NCBI RefSeq assembly: GCF_004027225.2
Contig: NC_044301.2
Span: forward strand, 27,095,685 to 27,159,684
Direction of reading: 5' to 3'
DNA: 64,000 nucleotides
DNA from: Strigops habroptila
Taxonomy: Eukaryota; Chordata; Aves; Psittaciformes; Psittacidae
The notes below the pieces were generated by a model that was not told the DNA's origin, ran no database searches, and saw nothing but the letters and a program-made list of their open reading frames with translations. Of this stretch, positions 21,195 to 64,000 are shown piece after piece. Both the position numbers and the translations under genes were made by a program. Position 1 is the stretch's first letter. Each line of letters begins with the position of its first letter.

Positions 21195-21212
21195 GTCCCA
21201 CATTCAGCACCA
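21195..21212 (-). other. ERV-L copy C primer-binding site, decayed
   Basis: Minus strand TGGTGCTGAATGTGGGAC occupies the same position relative to the LTR as the better-preserved lysine-type site of copy B. Confidence 0.6.
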
Positions 21213-21220
21213 TAAAGGAC

Positions 21221-21814
21221 CATTGTGGTTTAAACCCACTTGGTAACTCAGCACCATGCAGCAGCTCGCTCACTCCCCCCTTGCCCCCCCGGGTGGGATG
21301 GGGAGGAGAATCGAAAAAATGTAAACCCCACGGGTTGAGATAAGAACAGTTTAATAATTAAAGTACAGTATAATATAGTGATAATAGAAAGAATACCAAC
21401 AATAATAATAATGGGAAACAACAAGAGAAGAACTGAAAGCTCATAAAACACAAGTGATGCACAATACAATTGCTCACCACCTGCTGACTGATACCCAGCC
21501 TGACCCAAGCAGCAATCCATCCCTTCTGGGTAACTCCCTCCAGTTTATATACTGGGCATGACATGCTGTGGTATGGAATACCCCTTTGGCTAGTTTGGGT
21601 CAGGTGTCCTGTCTCTGCTCCCTCCTGGCTTCTTGTGTCCCTCCTCACTGGCAGAGCATGAGAGACTGATAAGTCCTTGATCAGAGTAAGCATTACTTAG
21701 CAGCAACTAAAACATTGGCATGTTATCAGCATTACTCCCAGACTAAAGCCAAACCACAGCACTGCACCAGCTACCAGGAAGAAAATTAACTCTATCCCAG
21801 TTGAAACCAGAACA
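21221..21814 (-). mobile_element. ERV-L copy C 5' LTR
   Basis: Minus strand from about 21814 (TGTTCTGGTTTCAA) to 21221 (…AAACCACAATG). It is more diverged from the family than the other LTRs and has an extra block (ending …CACAAGTGATGCACAATA, plus strand near 21470) seen also at 24035-24658 and 43498-44119. It therefore belongs to the long subtype. It is followed by PBS, leader and gag. Confidence 0.85.
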
Positions 21815-24034
21815 ATCTCTTAAGGACAATCCCTCTCTCCAAAAAATAACTTTCCCAATTCTAGGCAGGGCAATAGGACAGCTGTACAGAGGCCTCACTG
21901 TCCCATGCAATGAAAATACAGTAGATCTAGTGCTACAGATGTAGCTTTGGTACATAAGGTCTTACTGAAACCCTTAGTCCTATCTTTTACTGTCTACCTA
22001 TAGGTATCTGTGCTGTCCAGCATTAAGAGGCATTTCCTTCTTAGAAAAATAAAGTGGTTAAAAGTAAACTCTTGTCTCAGAAGAAATTAGGTACCAGAAG
22101 AAGAGAACAGGAAGGAGATGCTTTGAAGATTGCAACAGTCCCAACTCTGCCATTAGATACACTTTCTATGGAAGCTAGCAGTGTTACTGCAGCTGTACAG
22201 AGAACAGAACTGATGTTTAAGCTATAAAAAAACCAAACCAAACCAAAACCAAACCCCAGGAATAAGCTGAGAATGTGCCCTTGGGATATTAATCCACTCA
22301 CTGGTGAAGGAAAAATAACAGTTCACTATTTCCTTTGAATCAGTCATGTCAACACAAAGGCTGGAGTGTTACAGGGGGAACCCCAAGCCCACTTGCTCTC
22401 AAAACTGCCCTGGATTTACTTGCGGTAGGATGATTAGCGAATAGAGGAAATGATCAGCCAAGCCAACACACTATACAAATACATTTTATTTAGAGATACC
22501 CATAGTAAGATGCATAAATACTTTTTGTTCACCAGTTTTCAGATCACAAAACTTCAAGTAGTGGGAAAAAAACCAAACCCTTCAGTTAGTTACAATGATT
22601 TATATAACAGGGCAGTAGTAAAAGATCCATTTGTCAGACTACAGTGTGGTTAATGATACTCAGGTGAGAACATACAGATGTAGGTATTTGAAAAGTGCAT
22701 GGGTCATTGCCACATACACTAACATTCTTTTTCAAAGAGCAACATTTTTCTGGCATGTGAACACAGTAACCCAGTTAATGCAAGATGGAAAATTAGGCTC
22801 TTAATTTGATCTGGAAATGTATCTATTAACAGTTTTTCTCCAAACAGATAATGAAGAGTTATTTGTGACTGACACATGGAAAGCAATCTGTAAAAGTCAC
22901 TGTTACATGGTCCATGTAATCAAGCAACACACAGATGACCTAAAATGCAGACTACATCTTCACAGCTTTTCTAACCACAATCATCAGAAGAGTCCAGAGT
23001 ACTTGACTGCATTTAGCAAGATGGCAAAAGAGCTGTAATGTCAGATACTAACTCTTGCACCCACACAGAGTTCTTCCACATGAGACATTTCAATTCTCAA
23101 AATTCAAGAACCCCATGTTCCACCTGTAAGCACATCAACTGGATCACATATTGCTGGGTTTACTTTTAATGGAGGGAAAGGTAGGAAGTGGTGCTGATCT
23201 GAAAGAGTAGCTGCATTGGTTTATGGTTGTATTTAAAACACGTGGAACCTGGACTCATCTCTGCAGTGTGTCTCTCAAACTAAGGAAGTTCAGCAGGTTC
23301 CATTGTTCAATGCATTCCCTGTTTTGCTTTTACATAGGGATAGTGCTGTACGGTGCTTGGGAAAGACCAGCAAGGACTGCTGTGTAGATGATTACATGTA
23401 AGAGCAAAAAACGAGTTAAATCAGTCTTTGGTTAAACTACTTCCATTGCAAACAGAAAGACAGAGACCAACTTTTGCATTATAGCCAAGAGGCACATTTT
23501 GCATCGATGAACAGAAAACCCCAGTTTATAGTGCAACTTTGGGTGGATTAGAACAGACAAACCTGTTAAAGCAATTTTTAAAAAAGAAACCAAAATACTA
23601 AGTTACTGTTCTTCTATTTCAAATTCTTAAACTGCTCCCTCACCTATTCTACCCAGAGATACCTTTCTACTTGTGTGTATGCAGCTGCTTTTCCTCCCTA
23701 AAACTTGTGTAAGAGATACTTGTTTCAGTGCACCTTGGATAATTCTGACACCTAACAGGGCAGGGCCCTGTACCACGTTCAGGAGGGCTGAAAAAGTCAG
23801 TATGATTTCTTACATATGCACTGAACCCCAGAATAAACAATGAGGAAAAATAAAAGCCACTGAACTGAAATAACCAGCAGTACAGGAATCAAATCCTTCA
23901 TGGAGCAGGAATGAGCTTGAAGCAAAGCCTTTCAGACTGAAAGGGGGATAACAGTCCAGGGAGACATCCAGGGCTGAGTCAAATGAACAGAGAGACTGCG
24001 AGCAAGGCTCCAATTCAGCGAGCTACTGCCTAAG
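21815..24034. other. Non-repetitive DNA downstream of DCAF12, no gene seen
   Basis: No credible coding region on either strand. An AAACC-rich run lies at about 22228-22257. The minus-strand polyadenylation signal at 22485-22490 is the most notable element. The block could be a distal 3' UTR of DCAF12 or intergenic DNA. Confidence 0.5.
22485..22490 (-). terminator. Candidate distal polyadenylation signal for DCAF12
   Basis: Minus-strand AATAAA, followed within about 25 bases by a GT-rich stretch (TATAGTGTGTTGG), the classic downstream element. Use by DCAF12 is inference. The transcript would read through two LTRs and a CR1. Confidence 0.35.
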
Positions 24035-24658
24035 TGTTGTGGTTTAAGCCCAGCCAGTAACTTAGAACTACGCAGCCGCTCGCTCACTCTCCCCCCTTCT
24101 TCCCTCCCCCCTGCTCCCAGAGGGATGGGGAGGAGAATCGAAAGAATGTAAATCCCATGGGTTGAGATAAGAACAGTCCAACAACTAAGGTACCATACAA
24201 AACTACTACTGCTACCACCAATAATAATAAGGAAAATAACAAGGGGAGAGAATATGAAACTAAAAGGGGAAAAGGAAAAGAAAATAATAAAACACAAGTG
24301 ATGCACAATACAATTGCTCACCACCTGCTGACCGATACCCAGCCCGACCCGAGCAGTGATCTGGGCCTTCTGGGTGACTCCCCCCAGTTTATATACTGGG
24401 CATGACGTGCTGTGGTATGGAATACCCCTTTGGCCAGTTTGGGTCAGGTGTCCTGTCTCTGCTTCCTCCCAGCTTCCCGTGCCCCTCCTCATTGGCAGAG
24501 TATGAGACTGAAAAGTCCTTGATCAGGGTAAGCATTACTTAGCAACAACTAAAACATTGGTGTGTTATCAGCACTTTTCTCAGGCTAAAGTCAAAAACAC
24601 AGCACTGCACCAGCTACTAAGAAGGAGAAAAATGACTGCTACAGCTGAACCCAGGACA
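24035..24658 (-). mobile_element. ERV-L solo LTR (624 bp, long subtype)
   Basis: Minus strand starts TGTCCTGGGTTCAG at 24658 and ends …CCACAACA at 24035. No internal sequence is attached. The flanks CTAAG (24030-24034) and CTGTA (24659-24663) do not match, so the duplication has decayed or the copy has been rearranged. It has the ~56-bp block (near 24253-24308) absent from the short subtype. Confidence 0.9.
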
Positions 24659-26299
24659 CTGTAAAAGGGAGAAAACTGGAGGAATTGCCAGGAATAAGGT
24701 GTTTGGTGAAGAGGGTGAGCACCACTGCTATACTCAAGCCAACACTGCAAAGTAGCTTCTGCTTCCTTAGGAATGTCCATCACATAACACCCAATTGTTA
24801 CCAAAGGGTTGCTACCCAGTACTTACAAACTGGGTATTACCAAACCCATAATTAAGTCACTAGTTTGATTATATGTGATTATGAATACTGGAAATGTAAT
24901 ACCCAAAGATACCCAAATTAACATGGTAGTCTACTGAAAAGAGCTGAGCAGTAAAATTAACTGCTGCTTATTCTCACCAGCAGCACAAAAGATCCCACAT
25001 GACTGAAAAGTCAATAGCAGAAAGTCTGAAGGTCTGTTATGATTAAAGTTCTTTTCTCTCCTTCAAGTGCCTAATGTGAGATAAACCAGAGTCTGTTTCC
25101 CCCCCATGAATAGACCATTACTATGTAATTCTTCCATTAGTGAAACCTGTACTAGGGCAACTGGCCAGTTCTACAGTCTGAGCCAGCCTCAAAGGTCTAC
25201 CCAGTTTAAAACAAAGCAAATTGAAGGTCTCAAGCATGGCTTGACAAAATGCCAACAAGCCCATTTCTGCTCGACAGAGGTCACCTCTGTAAGTACAATA
25301 TTGCTACAGTAAAGACTGGGAAGATTTGGGGTGGATGAGGTGACCCCAAAAAGACCATTCAGGAGGGCAGGAAAGAGCAAGGGAGGGAAATAATTAAGAA
25401 ACATTGGAAAAGATAAGATGGCCTGAAAATGCAAATGCCACTGGGTCTCAGCAGAGCATGGTGAGCCATTCAAGAACCAACTGAAGTGCAGTCACTAGAC
25501 TGAATTCCATGCATAGTGGGGGTATATCTGCCATTTGAACAACAGGGTGCACCCAACTCACCTCCATGCAGAGCTGAGAGATTCACTATACAGCCATTCC
25601 TGCACTTTGATGGGAACCCCTGCTTTTCTCACCATAATCTTGGATTTCAATTCTGATATCTAAACCAACAAGGCAACAAAATCAAATCAAGAAAACCTGG
25701 CTTTTTCTCCTATTTCTTCTATCGCTTATATTTGGACAGTTGGCACATCATCACCTTTCCCTGCCTCAATTTCTAACACTGACTGGACCAAAAGTGACAT
25801 ATGAATAACCACAAAATATTCCGAAACTTAACATCTGTATCACTACAAGCATTTAAAACTACTGAAACAGACTAGAAATTAAGTTTTCTCTGGCCCAATT
25901 TGTTTGCATGCTTGCAGCACTATCTAGTTTGTTTCCAGTTTTTTGTGGTGCTTTTCATATAGCAACGAGGATAGCTCCCTCCCCATGAGGGGTTATCTTT
26001 GCAAGAAAGCACCCTGAAAACAGAATACACAGAAGCACATCAGATGTGAGGAATTTTACATCATTATCCAGATTCTTCTGAGAATTGTCCAAAGCTTCCT
26101 ATGCAAGAAAAAAAAAAGTTAAAAAAAAAAAGGAAAAAAAAAAAAAAGGAGGAATTGGACATTCACACTATCAGGCTTTAGGTAGTGAGGTACCCGAGTA
26201 CACTGAGGTACTCGTGGAGATCAGAGTCAGCAGAGGGACACTTTCCAGGGGTGCCAAGGTGACCTCTTCAGTAACCTAGAGACTCTGCTGACATTGTCT
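24659..26299. other. Downstream unique DNA with A-rich run, no gene seen
   Basis: No coding signal. An impure poly(A)/AAAAG run occupies about 26105-26150 just upstream of the CR1 fragment. Confidence 0.5.
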
Positions 26300-26731
26300 G
26301 CTGACAAGGATGCTCTAAGGACTGGGAAGCCTGCCATATGAGGAAAGGCTGAGAGAACTGGGTTTGGTCAGCCTTGTGAGAAGGCAGCTCAGGGGACACC
26401 TTATCACCATGTTCCAGTATTTAAAAGGTGGCTACAAAGAAGCTGGAGACTCCCTTTTACAAGGAGTCACATGGAAAGGATGAGGGGTACTGGATAGAAG
26501 TTATTCCCAGGGAGATCCCAGTTGGACACAAGAGGAAAATTTTTCACAATGAGAACAATCAGCCATTGGAATAATCTCCCCAGTGAAGTGGTGGATTCCC
26601 CAACATTGGACACTTTTAAGATTTGGCTGCACAGGGTGCTGGGACATCTAGTCTAGGTCATGTTTTGCCAAGAAAGGTTGGACCAGATGATCCTTGAGGT
26701 TCCTTCCAACCTGGTATTCTATGATTCTATA
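26300..26731 (+). mobile_element. CR1 LINE, old 3' fragment
   Basis: Matches the CR1 ORF2 C-terminus and 3' end (…CTGCCATATGAGGAAAGGCTGAG…, then GGTTCCTTCCAACCTGGTATTCTATGATTCTATAA). The reading frame is broken and the sequence is more diverged than the copies at 3790 and 29326, so it is older. Confidence 0.88.
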
Positions 26732-28217
26732 ACTCTGCAGAAAGATCACCCTCTGTGTTTGGAGGGTGAAACTCAGTCCATACAAATACCCCTTTTGCCC
26801 CCTCATCCAGACCTGGAATATCCTTCAATTAATAGGTCAACATCAGGGCTAGGATTCTTAGACCAGGCGTTTTCCTTTGGCACTGGTGACACTAAGTGCT
26901 TAACTATAACTGTTGTTTCAGCAGAATCGGAGGACACTCAGACTCAAGTGTCTAGTTTCTTTAGAGGAGGGGAAAAAAAAGGCGCCTCAAACCAAGCCCA
27001 TTTGGCACCAAAGCAATGCGGTACAGGCATGCTCTGCTCCACTGGTGACAGGGGCAGCGGAAAGGCCTTCATCCCAGCAGAGAACAGAGGCATCAGTAAC
27101 AAGCAGAGTTTGGTGCCTGCCAAAAGGCTAGGAGGAGCACCCTGGAGTATTGCATTTTAACTATTAGGTAAGACCATCACCCTGGAATGTACGTGCTTCA
27201 CAGCTGGACCTGAAGGGCATCAGACCTATTCTCCTCACCAGGTCCCATGTGAAGTTCAAGGGACCTTGAATTCAGAAGGCAGCAGGGGATTTGGGGAAAG
27301 ACTGAGCATCTCCTATAGCAAGCAGGATGACAGCAGATACTAGCACAACATGAGCTAACAGCAAGTAATCTTGCTTCATGGAAAGCTTCTAGCTTGCATT
27401 AGACAACTCCGAGATGCACTCTTTATACTTGGAGAAACAAAAACAAAAAACAGTTTATTCATTCCATTAGCTTATTAGAGGAGATGGCCAACCAGAACAG
27501 CTAAAATAGGAAAATTTCCACAACCTGGGACAAAAAAAAGTCCTGGGTTTTAGGCAATTTATGAAGAACCCATGAGATACTGCAGCAGCATATTAAAGAA
27601 TCTTGGCTCATCTGGAAAATATATCTATTAAGTTCATTTTGAATAACAAGAACACTCATGTCCCTAGGCCCCATTTCCTCTCAGCACATCTGCAGGCCCT
27701 CAATGTAATGTTACCCTGCAATAGCCACACTGCAGAACAGCCTATGCAAACTCCAGTTGTGCAAGCTGCTACCTGGGACAGGCAGAGAAGAAACAGAAGA
27801 TCAATTTTTGCTCTTGGCACTGCTGAAACTACAATTCAAATACAAATGCACTTTTGACAACTCCTGCACTTCTGCAGTTTGGGCTTGATAGGCAGTACCT
27901 CTGGGGAATCCATCCCTGGGCTCCAATGAGTACAGCTTAAAATTACTGTATTCCTCTATGTATAAAAAATGTCATTAGACTTGTACTTTTAAAAAACAAG
28001 ATCAACCCAGGCCAGGGCCAGGTTCTGCAGATAAAGTAGTAGCTTATCTCTTACAAATATTTTTAATAATTTTTTTTAATTACAAGTAGTCCTCACTCCA
28101 GGTAATTAATTGACAAAATATCTGCAGACACACAGCCCCTAGACTTTCACAGAAAGCCCAGGAGCAACCACTCTATAAGAAAGGAATCCTACCTCACAGC
28201 AAAATAGGGGAGGGGGC
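26732..28217. other. Likely 3' UTR/downstream region of DCAF12
   Basis: No protein-coding evidence. It lies directly 3' of the gene on the minus strand, beyond an LTR, and contains a minus-strand AATAAA at 27454-27459. The open frame 26660-27160 begins inside CR1 sequence and resembles nothing known. Confidence 0.4.
27454..27459 (-). terminator. Candidate proximal polyadenylation signal for DCAF12
   Basis: Minus-strand AATAAA about 1.16 kb past the stop codon, followed by a T-rich stretch (CTGTTTTTTGTTTTTGTTTC). The choice between this and 22485-22490 needs transcript ends. Confidence 0.4.
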
Positions 28218-28593
28218 TGTTGTGGTTTAAGCCCAGCCGGTAACTCAGAACCACGCAGCTGCTCGCTCACTTCCCCCCTTCTTCCTCCCCCTGCTCCTGG
28301 AGGGATGGGGAGGAGAATTGAAAGAATGCAACTCCCATGGGTTGAGATAAGAACAGTCCAGTAACTAAGGTATAATACAAAACCACTACTGCTACCACCA
28401 ATAATAATAATGATAAGGGAAATAACAAGGGGAGAGGATACAATTGCTCACCACCCGCTGACCGATACCCAGCCCGACCCGAGCAGCGATCTGGGCCTTC
28501 CGGGTAACTCCCCCCTGTTTATATACTGGGCATGACATGCTGTGGTATGGAATACCCCTTTGGCTAGTTTGGGTCAGGTGTCCTGTCTCTGCT
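28218..28593 (-). mobile_element. ERV-L LTR, truncated, in DCAF12 3' UTR position
   Basis: Sense to DCAF12. The conserved end …CCACAACA is at 28218. Identity to the family stops at 28593, within U3, so the first ~190 bp of the LTR are missing. It retains the TATA box (AGTATATAAACAGG near 28514-28527). It lies 22 bp beyond the DCAF12 stop codon. Confidence 0.9.
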
Positions 28594-28615
28594 CAGCACT
28601 TAGAAAGAGTTCTCA

Positions 28616-61479
<32,864 letters not shown>

Positions 61480-61900
61480 AGAAGGAAGCGAAGGAGAGGC
61501 CGAGAGCCCGGCCTGGGCCCCACATGGAGCACGAGGGGAAAGTAGCCGCTAGGGGACGGGGCATATAAGTGCCGAGAGCTGGACCCGGTCACTGTCTTCG
61601 CCGCAGATCACACCGACCGCGCTTCACGACATCTTTCCCGGGATTTTTTTTTACGACAGTCGCGTTGCGCCTTTGCAACAGCTCCTTCACCCCGCCCGAG
61701 AGCCTAATTTCTTAGCAACCAGAGGAGGCAGGGCGGCGAGCTTGCCCGCCCCCTTTGCGATTGCCAGGCAGCGTGGCCCCGTCGGGGTCAGAGCGGCGTC
61801 GGTGGAGACGGTGCTGCTCAGAGTGAAGCTTCCCGGCCTCGCCCCATATGCATTCTCCGCTGCCCTGCACGGATCGGTGGGGTTGACTGGCGGCCTCTCC

Positions 61901-62780
61901 GGGCCCCGTCAATTTAAGCATAGGAGAGGTGCAGGCTAGCTGTTTTCATTCTTCATTTATTTTTGAGCAACCGAAGCTTGATGGGCAATGCCTGGAGAGC
62001 AGGGCAGGCAGTATTTTGGCAGCCTGTGCTGCTTATGTGAGACAAAAATCAACTATATCACAGTCCGAGAGTGAGGAGGAGTAGCTGATGCCACAGCGCT
62101 GAGACATGGGAAGGGTACTCTGGCAACTTGAAGCAGCAGAAGATGCAGGTTTGGTATCGTCCACTGAGAGCCAGCCTGTGAGAGTATTCCTGTTGATTGT
62201 AGCATGCGCAATCTATACTGAAGTTCTCCATCTCTCCTGTGGGAAAATCTGACCACAAGCATAAAACACTTCCTCCAACCCTTCCATAGCCAGCCTGGAG
62301 GGGCTAAGGCCTGGCACCAGCTTTGCTTTGCAAAACTTTATCCCAGGTTTCCCTTAGAGAGACTCATTTAACTAGCAGACAGCTTGGTTTTATCACCTGG
62401 CTTCTCCAAGTGAATATGAGGGTCTGGTGCATGTTGCTTGGTGCACAATAAGGTGCTTAGTCAAACTTTGAGGTGCTCTATTCCACTAGAAAACTCCCTT
62501 ATTGCAGGGGAATTAAAGGGCATATGGAATATTTGTATTTAATTATGCCACTTTAAAACTGTTGTGGGTGGATGTGTGTTTTTCCTTGTGTCCCCATGGC
62601 TCATATGCAATTCTTCCTATGCTTTTATAGAGGAAAAAATTAGAGTGACCCAAACCTAATGATTGCTATTTTGCAAGTGACATTGCAGAGAAAAGAATAA
62701 GGAGGAGAGGAAAAAAATCCATGACATGCAGGCAGACTGCAAAAGAGACTGATAAAGAAGGTAGTTCTTTTATGCCATTT
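61901..62780. other. Intergenic sequence between divergent promoters
   Basis: No coding or transposon signal seen. Confidence 0.5.
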
Positions 62781-62960
62781 TTTTGTGTTTTCATCTAACA
62801 AACCTCAAAGACAAGGGCGTGTGCTCAGGGGCTCCTCCAGCACCTCCTGTCCCTCACCCCAGAACAGGGCCGGAGCCAGAGACACCACCCGCCACACCAC
62901 TGCCTCACCCTTCGGGGAAAGAGGCGGAGCTCCCCTCGCCCCCCCCCCTCCACGTTGAAG

Positions 62961-62968
62961 TGACGTCA
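62961..62968. promoter_or_regulatory. CRE-type site TGACGTCA
   Basis: A full palindromic cAMP-response element in a GC-rich block, followed 18 bp later by a CCAAT box in reverse (GATTGG). These are promoter hallmarks for the candidate plus-strand gene. Confidence 0.5.
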
Positions 62969-62989
62969 CCACGACCATTCCCCGATTGG

Positions 62990-63170
62990 GCTGATGGGGA
63001 CAGGTGACCTCGTGATGTGATGCTAGGCGCGTCGCCGGGGAAGTGAGGTGGAGGACAGTTAGATAAGATGGCGTCGTCTGGTTGTGGGGCTGGAAGTGGT
63101 AATATGGTGTGGGTTTCATAGGGGCAAGTAGTGATCTCGGGGATAGCCAGAGCCGCTAGGCGTCGCGCAG
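62990..63170 (+). other. Candidate noncoding first exon of a divergent plus-strand gene
   Basis: A CpG-rich block with an ETS-like GGGGAAGTGAGG and AAGATGGCGTCG (YY1-like, often at transcription starts) near 63066. It ends in a consensus donor GCGCAG|GTAATG at 63170/63171. The ATG at 63069 opens only 17 codons. In human the divergent neighbour of DCAF12 is UBAP1, so this may be its 5' end. That is synteny-based inference. Confidence 0.4.
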
Positions 63171-64000
63171 GTAATGAGCGGGCCGGTAGGGAGTGGGGGT
63201 CCGGGTCCTGGTCTCCCTTGTAATAGGGCCTGAACAAGGGGGCGCAGCTAGCTGCTCTTTGGGGCCTTTGCCCCGCTGTCGGGCCAAACTTTGCTGCCGC
63301 CTCTTCTCGTCTGGGGCGAGGGGCTCTGTGCCCCTGTCATGATTCAGCAAATGTGAAATGTCGGCAGGGAGGCTGGTGGGGCTACTGGCCTCCCAGTGGG
63401 GGGCTTGCGGGTTGGGGGGCTGCTCCCCCTAGCCATGGAGAGGAGTGAGCCTGTGGGTGCTGTGTTTGTGTATGGCCTTGCTCCACCTTCACAGTGTATC
63501 GATAGTGCTTTTGAAGGTACTGTTTAATGGAGATGAGAACCTGCATGGTCAGCTCATAGGGATGGAGTCCTGGTGCTCTGTCCTGGGCTAGACCTGAGAA
63601 ACAGAGGGAGGTCAGGCAAGTAGAGTGACGCTCCTTCTTTCCTTACACTCTTATACTTTCTGGCAATTTTGGGGTCTGCCTGAGTCAAGGGAATACCTTT
63701 CTGCTCAATAACCTTTGATGAATTTGCTTTCTAAGAGCCAATTGCCATTGAAATCTGAGTAAATGGTTAGCGTCTATAATGCTTGGAAGCAAGTTTCTCC
63801 CTATGGCAATCAAATCTTCTGTGAAGAACCAAAACATCTGCTTTTGGGGGGTGGTTGTATGTGCATGTGTGTGTGGCTTTTGTCAAGTCTGCTGTCAGGT
63901 AATTTGTTAATTTCTGATTCTTGCATTCTGAAAACTAAACTACTCATCTTTCCTATGCCATTTGTGACCAGATTTCTACTGCATTCAGTCTTTGGTTGTG
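63171..64000. other. Right-hand end, probable intron of the divergent gene
   Basis: GC-rich at first and then ordinary sequence. A GT-rich stretch at about 63846-63876. No exon seen. Confidence 0.4.

Noticed and set aside
26660..27160. 166-codon open frame on the plus strand
   Set aside because: It begins inside a CR1 tail, resembles no family, and lies in the probable 3' UTR of DCAF12 on the opposite strand.
61673..61939. Open frames in the CpG island
   Set aside because: GC-rich DNA yields long chance frames. No family resemblance and no splice context.

Overview
The window is vertebrate, almost certainly bird, genomic DNA. It carries one intact host gene, several CR1 LINEs with the avian CR1 3' tail (…TATTCTATGATTCTATGAT), and many endogenous retroviruses (ERVs). 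The host gene is DCAF12, on the minus strand. I could assemble all nine coding exons by hand from 61479 down to 28616, with consistent phases throughout, giving a 457-residue reading frame. Its promoter lies in a CpG island at about 60.9-61.9 kb. A second CpG-rich block at about 62.8-63.3 kb looks like the 5' end of a divergent plus-strand gene; in mammals the divergent neighbour of DCAF12 is UBAP1, but no coding exon of it is visible here.

Layout. Bases 1-21814 are almost entirely transposons: (i) 1-3789, a degenerate plus-strand class III (ERV-L-like) pol with a dUTPase and a possible env remnant; (ii) 3790-4842, a CR1 3' end; (iii) 4843-5271, probable LTR material; (iv) 5272-6932, a plus-strand ERV-L integrase plus 3' LTR; (v) 6933-8371, a minus-strand ERV-L pro/RT piece; (vi) 8372-14563, a minus-strand class I ERV; (vii) 14564-21814, two minus-strand ERV-L proviruses, one nested inside the gag of the other with a perfect 5-bp target duplication. 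From 21815 to 28615 is the 3' flank or 3' UTR region of DCAF12, interrupted by two LTRs and one CR1. From 28616 to 61479 is DCAF12; its introns contain CR1 copies, solo ERV-L LTRs, a class I solo LTR with a 4-bp duplication, and a deleted class II provirus (49487-52293) with a 6-bp duplication sitting inside a CR1.

By my rough sum about 60% of the window is transposon-derived, high for a bird. DCAF12 lies in the human 9p13 block, which corresponds to the avian Z chromosome, so the window is likely sex-linked. The ERV load makes a W-linked copy a reasonable hypothesis that the sequence alone cannot settle.

The DCAF12 protein is a WD40-repeat substrate receptor for the CUL4-DDB1 ubiquitin ligase. 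Every viral reading frame seen is broken by stops, frameshifts or deletions. The most interesting structures are the nested proviruses with their exact duplications, a class II provirus holding a polyadenylated RNA 3' end between gag and integrase, a hydrophobic membrane leader upstream of an ERV-L gag, an ERV-L-like element with a signal-peptide-like segment behind a splice acceptor after pol, and a truncated sense-oriented LTR 22 bp beyond the DCAF12 stop codon.
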